Source of the DNA: Mesorhizobium neociceri
GTDB taxonomy: Bacteria; Pseudomonadota; Alphaproteobacteria; Rhizobiales; Rhizobiaceae
NCBI RefSeq assembly: GCF_013520985.1
Contig: NZ_JACDTY010000012.1
Span: 124,001-188,000 of the forward strand
DNA: 64,000 nucleotides
Direction of reading: 5' to 3'
Below, one piece after another: positions 1 through 8,912 of the stretch (its first letter is position 1; every line of letters begins with the position of its first letter). Under the pieces are notes generated by a model. The model was not told the DNA's origin, searched no databases, and saw nothing but the letters and a program-made list of their open reading frames with translations. Made by a program: the position numbers and the translations under genes.

Positions 1-123
1 TGTTCCACCGCAGCAAGCGCTATTCACCGAGGTACTGCTGGTGGTGGAACGCGATGGCTAATCCCCAGAGATGACGAGCGCATGAAATTGCGCCTCGACG
101 AGAAGCGAGAGGGATATTTTTAG
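1..123 (+). pseudogene. cysD: 3' end of cysD/nodP-like sulfate adenylyltransferase small subunit, frame disturbed
   Basis: The frame ending at TAG 121-123 finishes in EKREGYF, which resembles the conserved end of CysD/NodP (small, ATP-PP-hydrolase-like subunit of sulfate adenylyltransferase). It stops three bases before the cysNC start, the usual cysD-cysN spacing. The upstream part of this frame does not read like CysD. A phrase resembling the family (TEVLLVVERDG) lies in another frame and runs into a stop at 58-60, so a frameshift within the first 60 bases is likely. Most of the gene is outside the window, so whether the whole copy is broken cannot be judged. Confidence 0.45.
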
Positions 124-125
124 CC

Positions 126-2057
126 GTGCGCCAGATGGCAAAGAGCCTCGCCCCCACCGATGGCGTCCGCGACTATCTGGCGGCGCAAGAGAAGAAGTCG
201 CTGCTGCGCTTCCTGACCTGCGGTGCGGTCGATGACGGCAAATCGACGCTGATCGGCCGCCTTCTGTCCGACACCAGGCAGATCTTCGAAGATCAGCTCG
301 CCGCGCTCGAGCGCGATTCCCGCAAGCACGGCACCACCGGCGACGACATCGACTTCGCGCTTTTGGTCGACGGTCTCGAGGCCGAGCGCGAGCAGGGCAT
401 CACCATCGACGTCGCCTACCGCTTCTTCGCCACGCCCAAGCGCAAATTCATCGTCGCCGACACACCTGGCCACGAACAATACACCCGCAACATGGCGACC
501 GGCGCTTCGACCGCCGATCTCGCCATCGTGCTGATCGATGCGCGCCAGGGCGTGCTGCGCCAGACCAGGCGCCATTCGATCATCGCCTCGCTGCTCGGCA
601 TTCGCCACATCGTGCTTGCCGTCAACAAGATCGACCTCGTCGGGTTCGATCAGGCGGTGTTCGACCGCATCGTCGAGGATTACCGCCAGTTCTCGCAAGA
701 ACTCGGCTTCCAGACGATCGTGCCGATCCCGATGTCGGCCCGTTATGGCGACAATGTCAGTCGCCCATCGGAAAGCATGGAATGGTATCCTGGCCCGACG
801 CTGATCGAGCATCTCGAAACCGTGTCGGTCGACGAAGCGATGGTCGAGCTGCCGTTCCGTTTCCCGGTCCAGTACGTCAATCGACCCAATCTCGATTTCC
901 GCGGCTTTGCCGGCACGATCGCCTCCGGCTCGGTTGCGCCCGGCGACGAGGTTGTTGTCGCCAAGTCCGGCAAATCCTCGCGCGTCAAGCGGATCATCTC
1001 GTATAGCGGCGATCTCATCCAGGCGGCTGCCGGCCAGGCTATCACACTCGTCCTTGACGACGAGGTCGAGATATCACGCGGCAACATGCTGGTTCCGCCG
1101 GCCGCACGGCCGCAGGTCGCCGACCAGTTCGCCGCCAACATCGTCTGGTTCGACGAACATGCGCTGCTGCCCGGCAGGTCCTACATCTTGCGCACCGAGA
1201 CCGACCAGACCAGCGCCACCGTCACCGACCTGAAATACCGCATCAACGTCAACAACTTTGCCCATGAAGCGGCCAAGTCGCTCGACATGAATGAAGTCGG
1301 CATCTGCAACATCTCGACGCGGACGCCGATCGCCTTCGACACTTTCGCCGACAACCGTACCACCGGCGCCTTCATCCTCATCGACCGCATCACCAACGCC
1401 ACCGTCGGCGCCGGCATGATCCTGCATACGTTGCGCCGCGCCGAAAACATCCACTGGCAGTCGCTCGATGTCGGCAAGCGCGGCCGCTCCGACCTGAAAA
1501 GCCAGCGCCCGGCCGTGTTCTGGTTCACCGGGCTTTCCGGTTCGGGCAAGTCGACCATCGCCAACCTGCTCGAGAAGAAGCTGTTCGCCTCGGGGCGCCA
1601 CACCTACATTCTTGACGGCGACAATGTCCGCCACGGCCTCAACCGCGATCTCGGCTTCACCGATGCTGACCGCGTCGAAAACATCCGCCGCGTCGCCGAA
1701 GTGGCGGGTTTGATGGCCGATGCCGGGCTGATCGTCATCGTCTCCTTCATCTCGCCCTTCAGCGCCGAGCGGCGCATGGCGCGCGAGCTGATGGCCGACG
1801 GAGAATTCATCGAGGTGTTCGTCGATACGCCCTTCGAGGAATGCGCCCGGCGCGACCCCAAGGGCCTTTACGCTCGGGCGCTGAATGGCGAGATCAAGAA
1901 TTTCACCGGCATCGATTCACCGTATGAAGCCCCGGAAAAACCGGAGATCCATCTCAAGACACTCGGCAAATCGGCCGAAGAGATGGTAGACGCCCTAGAG
2001 CACTGGCTGAACGAGCGCGACATTGCCGAAGATCAACATGACAGTGGCGGCATCTGA
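126..2057 (+). CDS. cysNC: bifunctional sulfate adenylyltransferase subunit 1 / adenylylsulfate kinase (CysNC, NodQ type)
   Basis: This is the GTP-dependent large subunit of ATP sulfurylase fused to APS kinase. With CysD it makes APS and then phosphorylates it to PAPS in the cytoplasm, for cysteine synthesis or sulfation (NodQ supplies PAPS for Nod-factor sulfation). The N-terminal GTPase shows the P-loop GAVDDGKST (residues 33-41), DTPGHEQ and NKID. EF-Tu-like beta-barrels follow, then a second P-loop GLSGSGKST near residue 468 opening the APS kinase domain. The length, 643 aa, is normal for the fusion. Starts are GTG at 126 or ATG at 135 (MAKSLAP); the GTG sits three bases after the cysD stop. 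No nod gene lies next to it, so sequence alone does not separate CysNC from NodQ. Confidence 0.93.
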   Translation: MRQMAKSLAPTDGVRDYLAAQEKKSLLRFLTCGAVDDGKSTLIGRLLSDTRQIFEDQLAALERDSRKHGTTGDDIDFALLVDGLEAEREQGITIDVAYRFFATPKRKFIVADTPGHEQYTRNMATGASTADLAIVLIDARQGVLRQTRRHSIIASLLGIRHIVLAVNKIDLVGFDQAVFDRIVEDYRQFSQELGFQTIVPIPMSARYGDNVSRPSESMEWYPGPTLIEHLETVSVDEAMVELPFRFPVQYVNRPNLDFRGFAGTIASGSVAPGDEVVVAKSGKSSRVKRIISYSGDLIQAAAGQAITLVLDDEVEISRGNMLVPPAARPQVADQFAANIVWFDEHALLPGRSYILRTETDQTSATVTDLKYRINVNNFAHEAAKSLDMNEVGICNISTRTPIAFDTFADNRTTGAFILIDRITNATVGAGMILHTLRRAENIHWQSLDVGKRGRSDLKSQRPAVFWFTGLSGSGKSTIANLLEKKLFASGRHTYILDGDNVRHGLNRDLGFTDADRVENIRRVAEVAGLMADAGLIVIVSFISPFSAERRMARELMADGEFIEVFVDTPFEECARRDPKGLYARALNGEIKNFTGIDSPYEAPEKPEIHLKTLGKSAEEMVDALEHWLNERDIAEDQHDSGGI

Positions 2058-2132
2058 CGACAGGCGGCAGAAGCCGGGTGTCATGGGCTCTTACCGATGC
2101 AATCGTTGTCGCCGCTCTAGGCGACCTCAGTG

Positions 2133-2558
2133 TCACAGTCTCTCCCTGAGCCATTTGAGAAACCTGTTCCCAGCGATTGTCCGGCGGACTCTAGCGGCAG
2201 CCCATTGCCCTTTTATCGTGGTCCCGACATGGCAACTGCAGACGATGTCGTGCAATTCCCAGTCAGACAGTTCGAAGAAGCGCTTTGCTTCCCCATAGGT
2301 GTCATCCTTCAGGCCGACCGCACGCAGTACCGGATCCTCGAAGGCCACTGTGATTGGCGAGCCCTCACTGCGTGCTGCGTCGCGGGCTTGCCACTTCAGA
2401 TGCTCGGTGCCAGTCAGCGCTCCCAAGCATCGCCCGGGATGTTCTTCCAGCAACTTCGCCCAGCGCTCGATGCGCTGTTGCCGGGTCATGATCGGGTATG
2501 TCGACAAGGGTTCCACTTCTGCGATTGTCTGCAGTTGGCTTATGGTTTGGTGTTTCAT
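2133..2558 (-). CDS. hypothetical protein, 141 aa
   Basis: I recognise no domain. The protein is hydrophilic with a mixed charged composition, a motif TRQQRIERWAKLLEEHPGR near residues 25-43, and a CxC pair (VCSCH) near residue 106. There is no signal peptide or membrane segment. It converges with cysNC across a 75-base gap. The amino-acid composition and absence of rare-codon runs suggest a real gene, and short proteins of this style are frequent in rhizobial genomes. Function is unknown. Confidence 0.6.
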   Translation of the reverse strand: MKHQTISQLQTIAEVEPLSTYPIMTRQQRIERWAKLLEEHPGRCLGALTGTEHLKWQARDAARSEGSPITVAFEDPVLRAVGLKDDTYGEAKRFFELSDWELHDIVCSCHVGTTIKGQWAAARVRRTIAGNRFLKWLRERL

Positions 2559-2976
2559 GGTCGGCTCCTTTTGATCGAAGTCCCCTTCTCAACAAAAATT
2601 ATCGCGCCACGACGCGCTGACAAGGCCGGGTAGGCGGTTTCTCGACAGACAATCGCGATTGCCAAATTTTGACTAATACTGGGCATTGCTCCGCCGCTGC
2701 CGACGCTCGAACAGACCCACGTCCCACCGCAAAAAGGGCGAGTTCTTTTCACCGCTGGCGTCATCATCGGCGCCTGCCTCGATACTCACGGTCCGAACTA
2801 CTTATGCACCGTTGCGACCTGGGAACCGTTTGAGCGCAGGCAAGCCCACATCGCGAAACCCGCCACCGGCAACTAGATGCGCGCTATCCGCCGCCATTTC
2901 TGATCGCTGTCAGTCGCAGCAGGAACACCGGTGACGCGCTCGCGCTTCATTGTGCCATGTGCGATCGCATGAGCGA
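2559..2976. other. intergenic stretch without a recognisable gene
   Basis: About 420 bases lie between the 141-aa gene and the RTX protein stop. Short open frames occur on both strands, but none shows a ribosome-binding site together with a recognisable protein. The upstream promoter of the 141-aa gene should lie at the left edge. I see no repeat or RNA gene. Confidence 0.4.
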
Positions 2977-4326
2977 TCAAACGACGAACACGTCGTGATA
3001 GGTCAGCGCCGCCCCGGGCTCTAGGTGGGCGATTTCCACTTGCGGGGTCGATTTCGAGCCGTCGGGATCATAGGACAGAACGCCCGTGGCCCGGTTATAG
3101 AGCAGGTAATCGTTGTGGCTGGTGGCGTGTTCGCGCAACTCGAAATACGACGAGTTCACCTGCGTCGGGCTGGACAAGGAACCGGCGCCGAGCCTGGTGA
3201 AGACGGCGTTGTCGAGATAAAGCGAGTCATCGGCCGCATGGAAGTCGGTGAGTGTATCGACATTGCCAGGCCCATAGGCCGTATCAAACACGAAGGTGTC
3301 CTTGCCGGCGCCACCGGTCAGCATGTCGTTGCCACCCAGGCCCCGCAGTGTATCGTTGCCAGCCAGGGCATCAAAGGTATCGGCCGCGCCAGTGCCGACA
3401 AAAGTATCGTTCCCGCTCGTACCGTGGGTCGGTTCGGTCGGCGGGATCGGAGGTGACGGTATCGGGTCGGTCCCGTCATGGGCTGCATGCCAGGCCGCCT
3501 TGGCGTTGGCCCAGTAATCGCGGGCCGCCTGACCTTGAAGGACCGTCCAGCCGGCGGGCGGCATTGGATAATCCGCCGGCAGCGGCGTGTCAGAGAGGTT
3601 GAGATAGTAATTGTCGTGCGACTCGACCGTCTTGTCCCAGGCATGCTGCAGCCGCGCCTGGCCGTTGTGGTGAACGTCGGTGATCGCCACCACACAGTCG
3701 ATAAAGTGCAGGCTGGGCGTGATATCGTTAGCGCCTGTGCCATTGTCGAGTTTGAATGGCGAACCGTGGGTAATCACGCCTTTGCGAAGGTACTCTCCCA
3801 TGCCCAGAAGCATGCCATCCATGGTGACCGTGTTGTCAGACCCATCAAATTCACCGTCGCCAAGGCTCACTCCGGAAAACACGTGATCGAACAGGGAATC
3901 CCGGATGGTGCCGCCGATCACGTCGTCGTCCTCGACCGCGTCGTCTCGTGAGTTGCCGACATAGGAGTCTTCGATGAGGAAGGTGCCGGTGCCGCCGACA
4001 CGGATGCCATCCCAAGGCTGGGTGATTGTCCAGTCGTCGATCGTAAAGCTGTGGGCTGAATTTATACGGACTGCGGCGGAGTTGACGTAGATGTTCTCCC
4101 AGTCGCCGGTTTGGGAGACCGTGCCGTTGATCGTGCCGCCGAAAGCCAGGAGGTTGTCGCCGGGGTTGACGACCGCGAAGGGATAGAGGTTGGTGGGGCT
4201 TCCCTGATTGGCGACGATCCACGAGGCGCTGGTGGCATCGATTATGGTGTCGGCGGGCAGACCGGATACTTTATATTGGTGGTAGCCATAGTCACCGTTC
4301 AAGACAATAGTGTTCGTATCGGCCAT
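2977..4326 (-). CDS. secreted right-handed beta-helix protein with C-terminal RTX calcium-binding repeats
   Basis: The N-terminal 300 residues are rich in short beta strands and N/D/G turns (NSAHSFTIDDWTI, GTFLIEDSYVGNS, DNTVTMDGML) like a pectate-lyase-type parallel beta-helix. The C-terminal third carries RTX nonapeptides (GNDTLRGLGGNDMLTGGAGKD), and the last 60 residues (YDPDGS...DVFVV) match the M10/serralysin-type C-terminal module recognised by type I secretion. No N-terminal Sec signal is seen, which fits RTX export. The chosen start at 4326 has AAAGGTGG just upstream; a longer frame to 4392 lacks this. It could be a polysaccharide lyase, epimerase or adhesin. The catalytic residues are not identifiable by eye. 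No type I secretion genes lie nearby. Confidence 0.75.
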   Translation of the reverse strand: MADTNTIVLNGDYGYHQYKVSGLPADTIIDATSASWIVANQGSPTNLYPFAVVNPGDNLLAFGGTINGTVSQTGDWENIYVNSAAVRINSAHSFTIDDWTITQPWDGIRVGGTGTFLIEDSYVGNSRDDAVEDDDVIGGTIRDSLFDHVFSGVSLGDGEFDGSDNTVTMDGMLLGMGEYLRKGVITHGSPFKLDNGTGANDITPSLHFIDCVVAITDVHHNGQARLQHAWDKTVESHDNYYLNLSDTPLPADYPMPPAGWTVLQGQAARDYWANAKAAWHAAHDGTDPIPSPPIPPTEPTHGTSGNDTFVGTGAADTFDALAGNDTLRGLGGNDMLTGGAGKDTFVFDTAYGPGNVDTLTDFHAADDSLYLDNAVFTRLGAGSLSSPTQVNSSYFELREHATSHNDYLLYNRATGVLSYDPDGSKSTPQVEIAHLEPGAALTYHDVFVV

Positions 4327-4392
4327 GCTTGGCCACCTTTCACACCCCTCGCCCTTTTCGCCACGTGCCTGAAGCCAGAAAGGCCTGCACAC

Positions 4393-4769
4393 ATCAGAGC
4401 CCCGTCGGCGATATCGCGCAAATCACGAAATATGACAAAATACCGGACACCGGCGTCCGCTTATTGCGCCCCACAGGATAAGTACGTTGATCCCGCGATA
4501 GGCTTTGCTGGTGCTGGCATCCTTGGCAGACACAGCGGGGTGGCGTGGGCCAGACTGCTGGCACCGGCAACAACGGGATCGGGTAGGCGCTGGCCGCCGC
4601 GGACCTGCCCAAGCACGTCCACCGCAAGCGGCCAACCGGGACGCTCCGCGATGGGTGACTTCGGAGTCCATATCGACCATGGCGGTCGCACTGCATAATC
4701 GCGTCTTTCAAAGAGCTTGCGCCACCTTTTTGTTCGCCATGCGTTGTTCGTTCTCCAACCGAGGAGACG
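4393..4769. other. intergenic stretch without a recognisable gene
   Basis: About 375 bases separate the divergent RTX gene and the dehydrogenase, so promoters for both should lie here. Several antisense frames are open because of high GC, but none resembles a protein I know. GAGGAG at 4761-4766 is the ribosome-binding site of the dehydrogenase. Confidence 0.4.
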
Positions 4770-5744
4770 ATGATGTCGATGAAATCTGAAACCACGGGCG
4801 AAGCCGCCAAGCAGCGCCATATCCAGCGCGGAATTGACGCCAAGGACAAATCGAAAGGCAATGGCAAGCAGCAGGGAGCGATGCAGGCCGGCGCGCGCGA
4901 CTATCCGGAGCCGCCCTTCCCCGAACAGCATCAGCCGAAACCTGGGCATGAATGGGCAATCGAGCCGGCGCCGCTCTACGATGCGCCATTCTACATCGGC
5001 TCCAAAAAACTGGACGGCAAGACAGCGCTGATCACTGGCGGCGATTCAGGCATCGGCCGTTCCGTCGCGCTATTTTTCGCGCGGGAAGGCGCCGACATCG
5101 CGATCGTCTATCTCTCCGAAGATAAGGATGCCGAAGCCACGAAGGCTGCCGTGGAGATGGAAGGCAGGCGCTGCATCCTGATAAAGGCCGATGTCAGTGA
5201 ACGCGAGCATTGCCGCAATGCCGTGGCGGTCGCGGTTGAGAAATTCGGCCGCATCGACGTGCTGGTCAACAACGCCGCGTTCCAGATCCACTCCACCGAT
5301 TTCGCTGAGCTGACCGAGGAGCATTTCGACACGACACTGAAGACAAATCTCTACGGCTATTTTCACATGGCGCAGGAAGCGGTGCCGCATATGCGACCGG
5401 GTTCGGCGATCATCAACACCGGCTCGGTGACGGGCATCGATGGCTCGAAGGCGTTGGTCGATTATTCGATGACCAAAGGCGGCATTCATGCCTTCACACG
5501 AGCCCTCTCGGGCAATCTTATCGAGAAGGGCATAAGGGTCAATGCGGTGGCGCCGGGCCCTGTGTGGACGCCGCTCAACCCGTCGGACAAGGAAGCCGGC
5601 GAAGTCTCGAAATTCGGCGCGGACACGCCGATGAAGCGTCCGGCGCAACCGGAAGAACTTGCGCCGGCCTACGTATTCCTCGCCTCGCCCCAGTGCTCCA
5701 GCTACATCACCGGCGAAATCCTGCCGGTGGTCGGCGGCTACTGA
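4770..5744 (+). CDS. SDR-family oxidoreductase (YghA / general stress protein 39 type)
   Basis: Classical short-chain dehydrogenase preceded by a 50-residue charged, Pro-rich extension (PEPPFPEQHQPKPGHEW) typical of the YghA/GSP39 group. The NAD(P)-binding motif TGGDSGIG lies near residues 89-96, NNAA follows the fourth strand, and the catalytic Ser/Tyr/Lys set appears as NTGS and YSMTK. The C-terminus ends in GGY, also typical. It is a cytoplasmic enzyme of uncertain substrate, often annotated as glucose dehydrogenase or aldehyde reductase and linked to stress. GAGGAG precedes two in-frame ATGs at 4770 and 4773; the second has the better spacing. Confidence 0.9.
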   Translation: MMSMKSETTGEAAKQRHIQRGIDAKDKSKGNGKQQGAMQAGARDYPEPPFPEQHQPKPGHEWAIEPAPLYDAPFYIGSKKLDGKTALITGGDSGIGRSVALFFAREGADIAIVYLSEDKDAEATKAAVEMEGRRCILIKADVSEREHCRNAVAVAVEKFGRIDVLVNNAAFQIHSTDFAELTEEHFDTTLKTNLYGYFHMAQEAVPHMRPGSAIINTGSVTGIDGSKALVDYSMTKGGIHAFTRALSGNLIEKGIRVNAVAPGPVWTPLNPSDKEAGEVSKFGADTPMKRPAQPEELAPAYVFLASPQCSSYITGEILPVVGGY

Positions 5745-5771
5745 GACTGAAAAGACCTAGGAGTAGGATGG

Positions 5772-5918
5772 ATGGGCCGTCTGATTTTCACCCTGGCGCT
5801 CGCTTATGTCGGATACCGCATCTGGATCGAAGCCGCGGACCCCGCCAAGCCTGTGCAGGATTACCGTGCGGCGCTGCGAAAACAGTCGGCGGCTTTGGGC
5901 GTCGACCCGTCTCGCTGA
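5772..5918 (+). CDS. small hypothetical protein, 48 aa, one membrane segment
   Basis: ATG at 5772 is preceded by AGGAG at 5759-5763. The peptide begins MGRLIFTLALAYVGYRIW, a single probable N-terminal transmembrane or signal-anchor segment, followed by a short charged tail ending VDPSR. It lies 27 bases after the dehydrogenase and may be cotranscribed. I do not recognise the family; membrane-anchored small proteins like this are common in rhizobia. Confidence 0.5.
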   Translation: MGRLIFTLALAYVGYRIWIEAADPAKPVQDYRAALRKQSAALGVDPSR

Positions 5919-5987
5919 CAACTGTGCGATGGCTGCTTGACGGCATCTGGCCGACGGCCCTTCCCGCCGGCCAGCCCGGTCTTAGCC

Positions 5988-6290
5988 CTATTCGGCTGCT
6001 TGCAGGTTGATCTTGCGGTCGGCCATTTCGGTAAGCTTGCGGTCGGCCGCCTGTTCCTCCTTCAGGTTCTTGGCCAAGACGTTGGCGCAGTCTGAGCGAT
6101 CGAGCTGCTTGGCCCACGCGATGAGCGTGCCATAGCGTGTCATCTCGTAGTGCTCGACTGCCTGTGCCGACGCAATCAGCGCCGCATCGAGAACCCCTTT
6201 GTCGTCAACGTCACCGCTGACATCATTGGCTTCCTCAAGGATGCCGTCGATCGCCGGGCAGTTGATCTGCTTGGCTATGACGTCACTTAC
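5988..6290 (-). pseudogene. C-terminal fragment of a DUF892 (YciE/YciF) ferritin-like protein
   Basis: The minus-strand frame ending at TAG 5988-5990 contains CPAIDGILEEAND, DAALIASAQAVEHYEM, RYGTLIAWAKQL and LKEEQAADRKLTEMA. These are the second half of the YciE/DUF892 four-helix ferritin-like fold, including its E-x-x-H metal-ligand style motif (VEHYE). The first two helices are missing. Upstream the frame continues only as the reverse of an MFS transporter fragment, so the 5' half was removed at a junction near 6280-6320. No start codon remains in the homologous part. Confidence 0.75.
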
Positions 6291-6309
6291 ACCCGACGCC
6301 AGCTTCAGC

Positions 6310-6779
6310 TTCTTTGCGTTGCCCGCATCTACCTGATGATCGGACTCCTGTTCATACCCATTTCCACCGCCGCCTATGTCGGGCTGGCGCCGCAGCAGAC
6401 CAATCAGGCGTCTGCTCTGATCAACGTCGCCCGCAACATCGGCGGCAGCATAGGCGTGTCGCTGCCCAACACCGTGATCGCCCAGAACACCCAGCTGCAT
6501 CAGCCACACCTTGTCGGTCATACCGCGCAATCTTCGCCGGCTTACCAGCAGACGCTGCAACAGGTGACTGAGTATTTTGTCGCGCAGGGCTCGACCATGC
6601 TCCAGGCCAAGCAGCAGGCCATCGGCTGGGTCGGCCGGTTGATCGCACGCCAGGCGTCGCTGCTCGCCTATGTCGACGTGTTCCGCTATTGCGCCGTCAT
6701 CACGGCATTGATCGTTCCCCTTGCCTTGCTGCTGCGCTCTCCAAGCCCTGAAAAGCCTCGCCCCCATCTTGAAGCGTAG
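6310..6779 (+). pseudogene. C-terminal fragment of a DHA2-family MFS drug-efflux transporter (EmrB/QacA type)
   Basis: The frame ending at TAG 6777-6779 reads RIYLMIGLLFIPISTAAYVGL, then NQASALINVARNIGGSIGVS, and later a hydrophobic helix followed by a short Pro/Arg tail. This is the last third of a 14-helix DHA2 (EmrB) efflux pump: the LINVARNIGGSIG segment is characteristic. At least 300 N-terminal residues are absent and there is no start codon or ribosome-binding site. It abuts the DUF892 fragment on the opposite strand, so both genes lost their 5' ends at the same junction. Confidence 0.8.
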
Positions 6780-6871
6780 CCCGGACATAGCTTGCGATGC
6801 GGTTATGAATTTCCGTTGGAACCCTGCGCACTATTCGACGTTCAAACTCTGTCGAAGAGGAGAAAGCAGGG

Positions 6872-7189
6872 ATGCCACGTGGCGACAAATCGAAATACAC
6901 CGACAAGCAGGAACGCAAGGCCGATCATATTGCCGAAGGCTACGAGAAGCGCGGCGTCTCCGAGAAGGAGGCCGAGCGCCGTGCATGGGCGACCGTCAAC
7001 AAGGACGATGGCGGCGGCAAGAAGGAAGGCGGCTCCGGCCGCGGCGAGCACACCGGCAATCCGGCAGCGCACAAGGGCGGCAGGATTGGCGGCAAGGCAT
7101 CGGCGTCGCGATCAGCCGCAAGCCGGTCGGAGTCGGCCAGGAAGGCTGCGGCAACGCGCAAGCGCAACGCCGGACACCACGCACATTGA
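6872..7189 (+). CDS. small basic Lys/Gly-rich protein, often annotated plasmid stabilization protein
   Basis: 105 aa, strongly basic and low-complexity: an N-terminal MPRGDKSKYTDKQERKA helix, then EKEAERRAWATVNKDDGGGKK, then a Gly/Ala/Ser/Arg tail ending AAATRKRN. Proteins with this exact layout are widespread in Rhizobiales and usually called plasmid stabilization protein without experimental basis. The composition suggests nucleic-acid association, possibly with stress-induced expression. GAGGAGAAAG lies just before the ATG. It is cytoplasmic, with no toxin partner nearby. Confidence 0.7.
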   Translation: MPRGDKSKYTDKQERKADHIAEGYEKRGVSEKEAERRAWATVNKDDGGGKKEGGSGRGEHTGNPAAHKGGRIGGKASASRSAASRSESARKAAATRKRNAGHHAH

Positions 7190-7207
7190 AGCGACGGAAC
7201 GTCACTG

Positions 7208-7651
7208 ATGAAATCCCGGCTCGTCAACGAGAGCGCCGGCCAACGGACGTTTGTCATCGTGCTTGACCCAGGCGAGGAAGCGTTTGAAACGCTGACGGCT
7301 TTTGCGAGAGAGCATGGCGTCGACGGCGCTTCCTTGACCGCTATCGGAGCTTTCGAAGGAGCTGTCGTCGGCTGGTTCGATTTTGACGCGAAGACCTACC
7401 GCAAGATCCCCCTGAACGAGCAATGCGAGGTGCTGAGCGCGATCGGCGATGTCGCACTCGGCGATGACGGCAAGCCCAGCCTGCACATCCACGCCGTGCT
7501 GGGATTGAGCGACGGCTCCACGAAAGGCGGGCATTTTCTCGAAGGCATCGTTCGCCCGACGCTGGAAATCACTCTGGTCGAAGCGCCCGGCCATCTGCGC
7601 CGCCGCAAGCGTCCTGAAATCGGCGCGGCTTTGATTGATCTAGACGCCTGA
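7208..7651 (+). CDS. PPC (DUF296) domain protein
   Basis: 147 aa. The family signature is clear: RTFVIVLDPGEEAFETLTAF at residues 13-32, LTAIGAFEGAVVGWFD, LSAIGDVAL and LHIHAVLGLSDG followed by KGGHFLEG. The PPC domain forms trimers; in plants it accompanies AT-hooks, while bacterial stand-alone copies have no proven role. The His pair in LHIHAVLG and GGH is the conserved putative metal site. It starts 18 bases after the preceding basic protein, so the two are likely cotranscribed. Confidence 0.85.
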   Translation: MKSRLVNESAGQRTFVIVLDPGEEAFETLTAFAREHGVDGASLTAIGAFEGAVVGWFDFDAKTYRKIPLNEQCEVLSAIGDVALGDDGKPSLHIHAVLGLSDGSTKGGHFLEGIVRPTLEITLVEAPGHLRRRKRPEIGAALIDLDA

Positions 7652-7690
7652 AGACGCCTGACCCCGGTGCCTGGCAATCAGCGGCTGACT

Positions 7691-8299
7691 TCAACCCCAG
7701 CTTGAGAGAACCGTCTCCATCTCGACCGTCTCGACCTGTTGCGCGAAGCGCTGGTGATAGACGGTCAGCAGCGCGTCATGCGTCGCGTCGGAAGAACTGC
7801 ATAGCGCGTCGGTGACAAGAACCACGCGATAGCCGAAATCGATGGCGCCGAGCACGGTGGCCAGAACGCACACATCGGTTTCGCCACCGGTGATGACAAG
7901 CGTGTCGGCCCCACGCTCGACCAGAGCGGCTCTGAGATGGCCTTCGAACCAGGGTGAATAGATGTGCTTGTCGATGATCTGCGCCGGCGGACAATAGATG
8001 GCCAACGCCGGGAGAAGTTCTACCATTTCGGAGCCGACATTTTCGACGGTCATCGAGGCCCAGCGCTCATAGTAGCGCTTCCATGTTCCAACTCCCTGCC
8101 CCGGCTCTTTAGCTGGCAGAAAGCGTGTAAACAGCGTCTGCGCCGCGCGCCGTTGGACCAGCCTTTCGATTTGCGGAAGGACGCGCGTAATCCAGGGCGT
8201 CGCCCATTGCGAAGGTTCGGCAAACAGACGCTGCATGTCGACACAGATATGCGCGCACCGATCGCCCAACGGCCCATATGCCAAACCCGGCATCGACAT
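7691..8299 (-). CDS. isochorismatase-like cysteine hydrolase
   Basis: About 202 aa. The cysteine hydrolase triad is visible: Asp in CVDMQRLF near residue 20, Lys in DKHIYSPW, and nucleophilic Cys in GGETDVCVLATVLG. The fold and motifs match isochorismatase/nicotinamidase relatives, which hydrolyse amides or vinyl ethers; the substrate is not predictable. Start ATG at 8299 has GAGGAGAG six bases upstream, while a longer frame to 8440 has no such site. It is a single gene converging with the PPC gene. An uninterrupted catalytic set suggests it is active. Confidence 0.85.
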   Translation of the reverse strand: MSMPGLAYGPLGDRCAHICVDMQRLFAEPSQWATPWITRVLPQIERLVQRRAAQTLFTRFLPAKEPGQGVGTWKRYYERWASMTVENVGSEMVELLPALAIYCPPAQIIDKHIYSPWFEGHLRAALVERGADTLVITGGETDVCVLATVLGAIDFGYRVVLVTDALCSSSDATHDALLTVYHQRFAQQVETVEMETVLSSWG

Positions 8300-8487
8300 C
8301 GTAACTCTCCTCAGGCGGCAGTGCCGGCCATAACCCGCAGTCGTCTCAGGAACGCTGCCTGCGGGAACTCGTTCCTGATGGCAGGAACCGACCTCGCAAG
8401 GCGACGTTTCCTGAAGATCAGACTGGAGGTTCGCGTGCACATCTTGAATCGTTTGCCAGACTAAGGGCTGGCGGAATTGGTGCGAGG

Positions 8488-8883
8488 ATGGAACTGAGTG
8501 GCGGCTGTCTCTGCGGCAAGGTTCGCTTCAGCGTCGGGAGCGAACCGAGAGTTCACTACTGCCATTGCGACATGTGCCGGCGGGCGACAGGCAGCGCATT
8601 CGCGGTGCTGGCGTGGGTGCCAACTGAAAGCCTGAACTGGACTGCCGCAATGCCGACATTTCGCCGATCGTCGCCGATTGCTGAGCGAGGGTTCTGCTCC
8701 GACTGCGGGACGCCGCTCAGCCTTGGCTATGACGCTTCACCCGGCGAAACCGCGCGGCATGTCGGCACGTTCGACGAGCCGGAGCATCTGGAGCCACGCT
8801 ACAATTACGGCTCAAGGCAACGGCTTGGCTGGGTCTGCTGCGGCATGGATCTGCCGCATCGCGATACCGAAGAGCGCCGGTGA
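8488..8883 (+). CDS. GFA-domain (Mss4-like zinc) protein
   Basis: 131 aa with the GFA zinc-binding pattern: GGCLCGKVRF at residues 5-14, YCHCDMCRRATGS at 24-36, and FCSDCGTPLS near 69-78. The family is named for glutathione-dependent formaldehyde-activating enzyme, but most members are uncharacterised and probably bind small thiol adducts. Length and all Cys ligands are normal. It overlaps the next frame only if that gene used a long start; the preferred start leaves a 29-base gap. Confidence 0.88.
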   Translation: MELSGGCLCGKVRFSVGSEPRVHYCHCDMCRRATGSAFAVLAWVPTESLNWTAAMPTFRRSSPIAERGFCSDCGTPLSLGYDASPGETARHVGTFDEPEHLEPRYNYGSRQRLGWVCCGMDLPHRDTEERR

Positions 8884-8912
8884 GGCCACGTCGCAAATCG
8901 GAAGGGAGGCGG

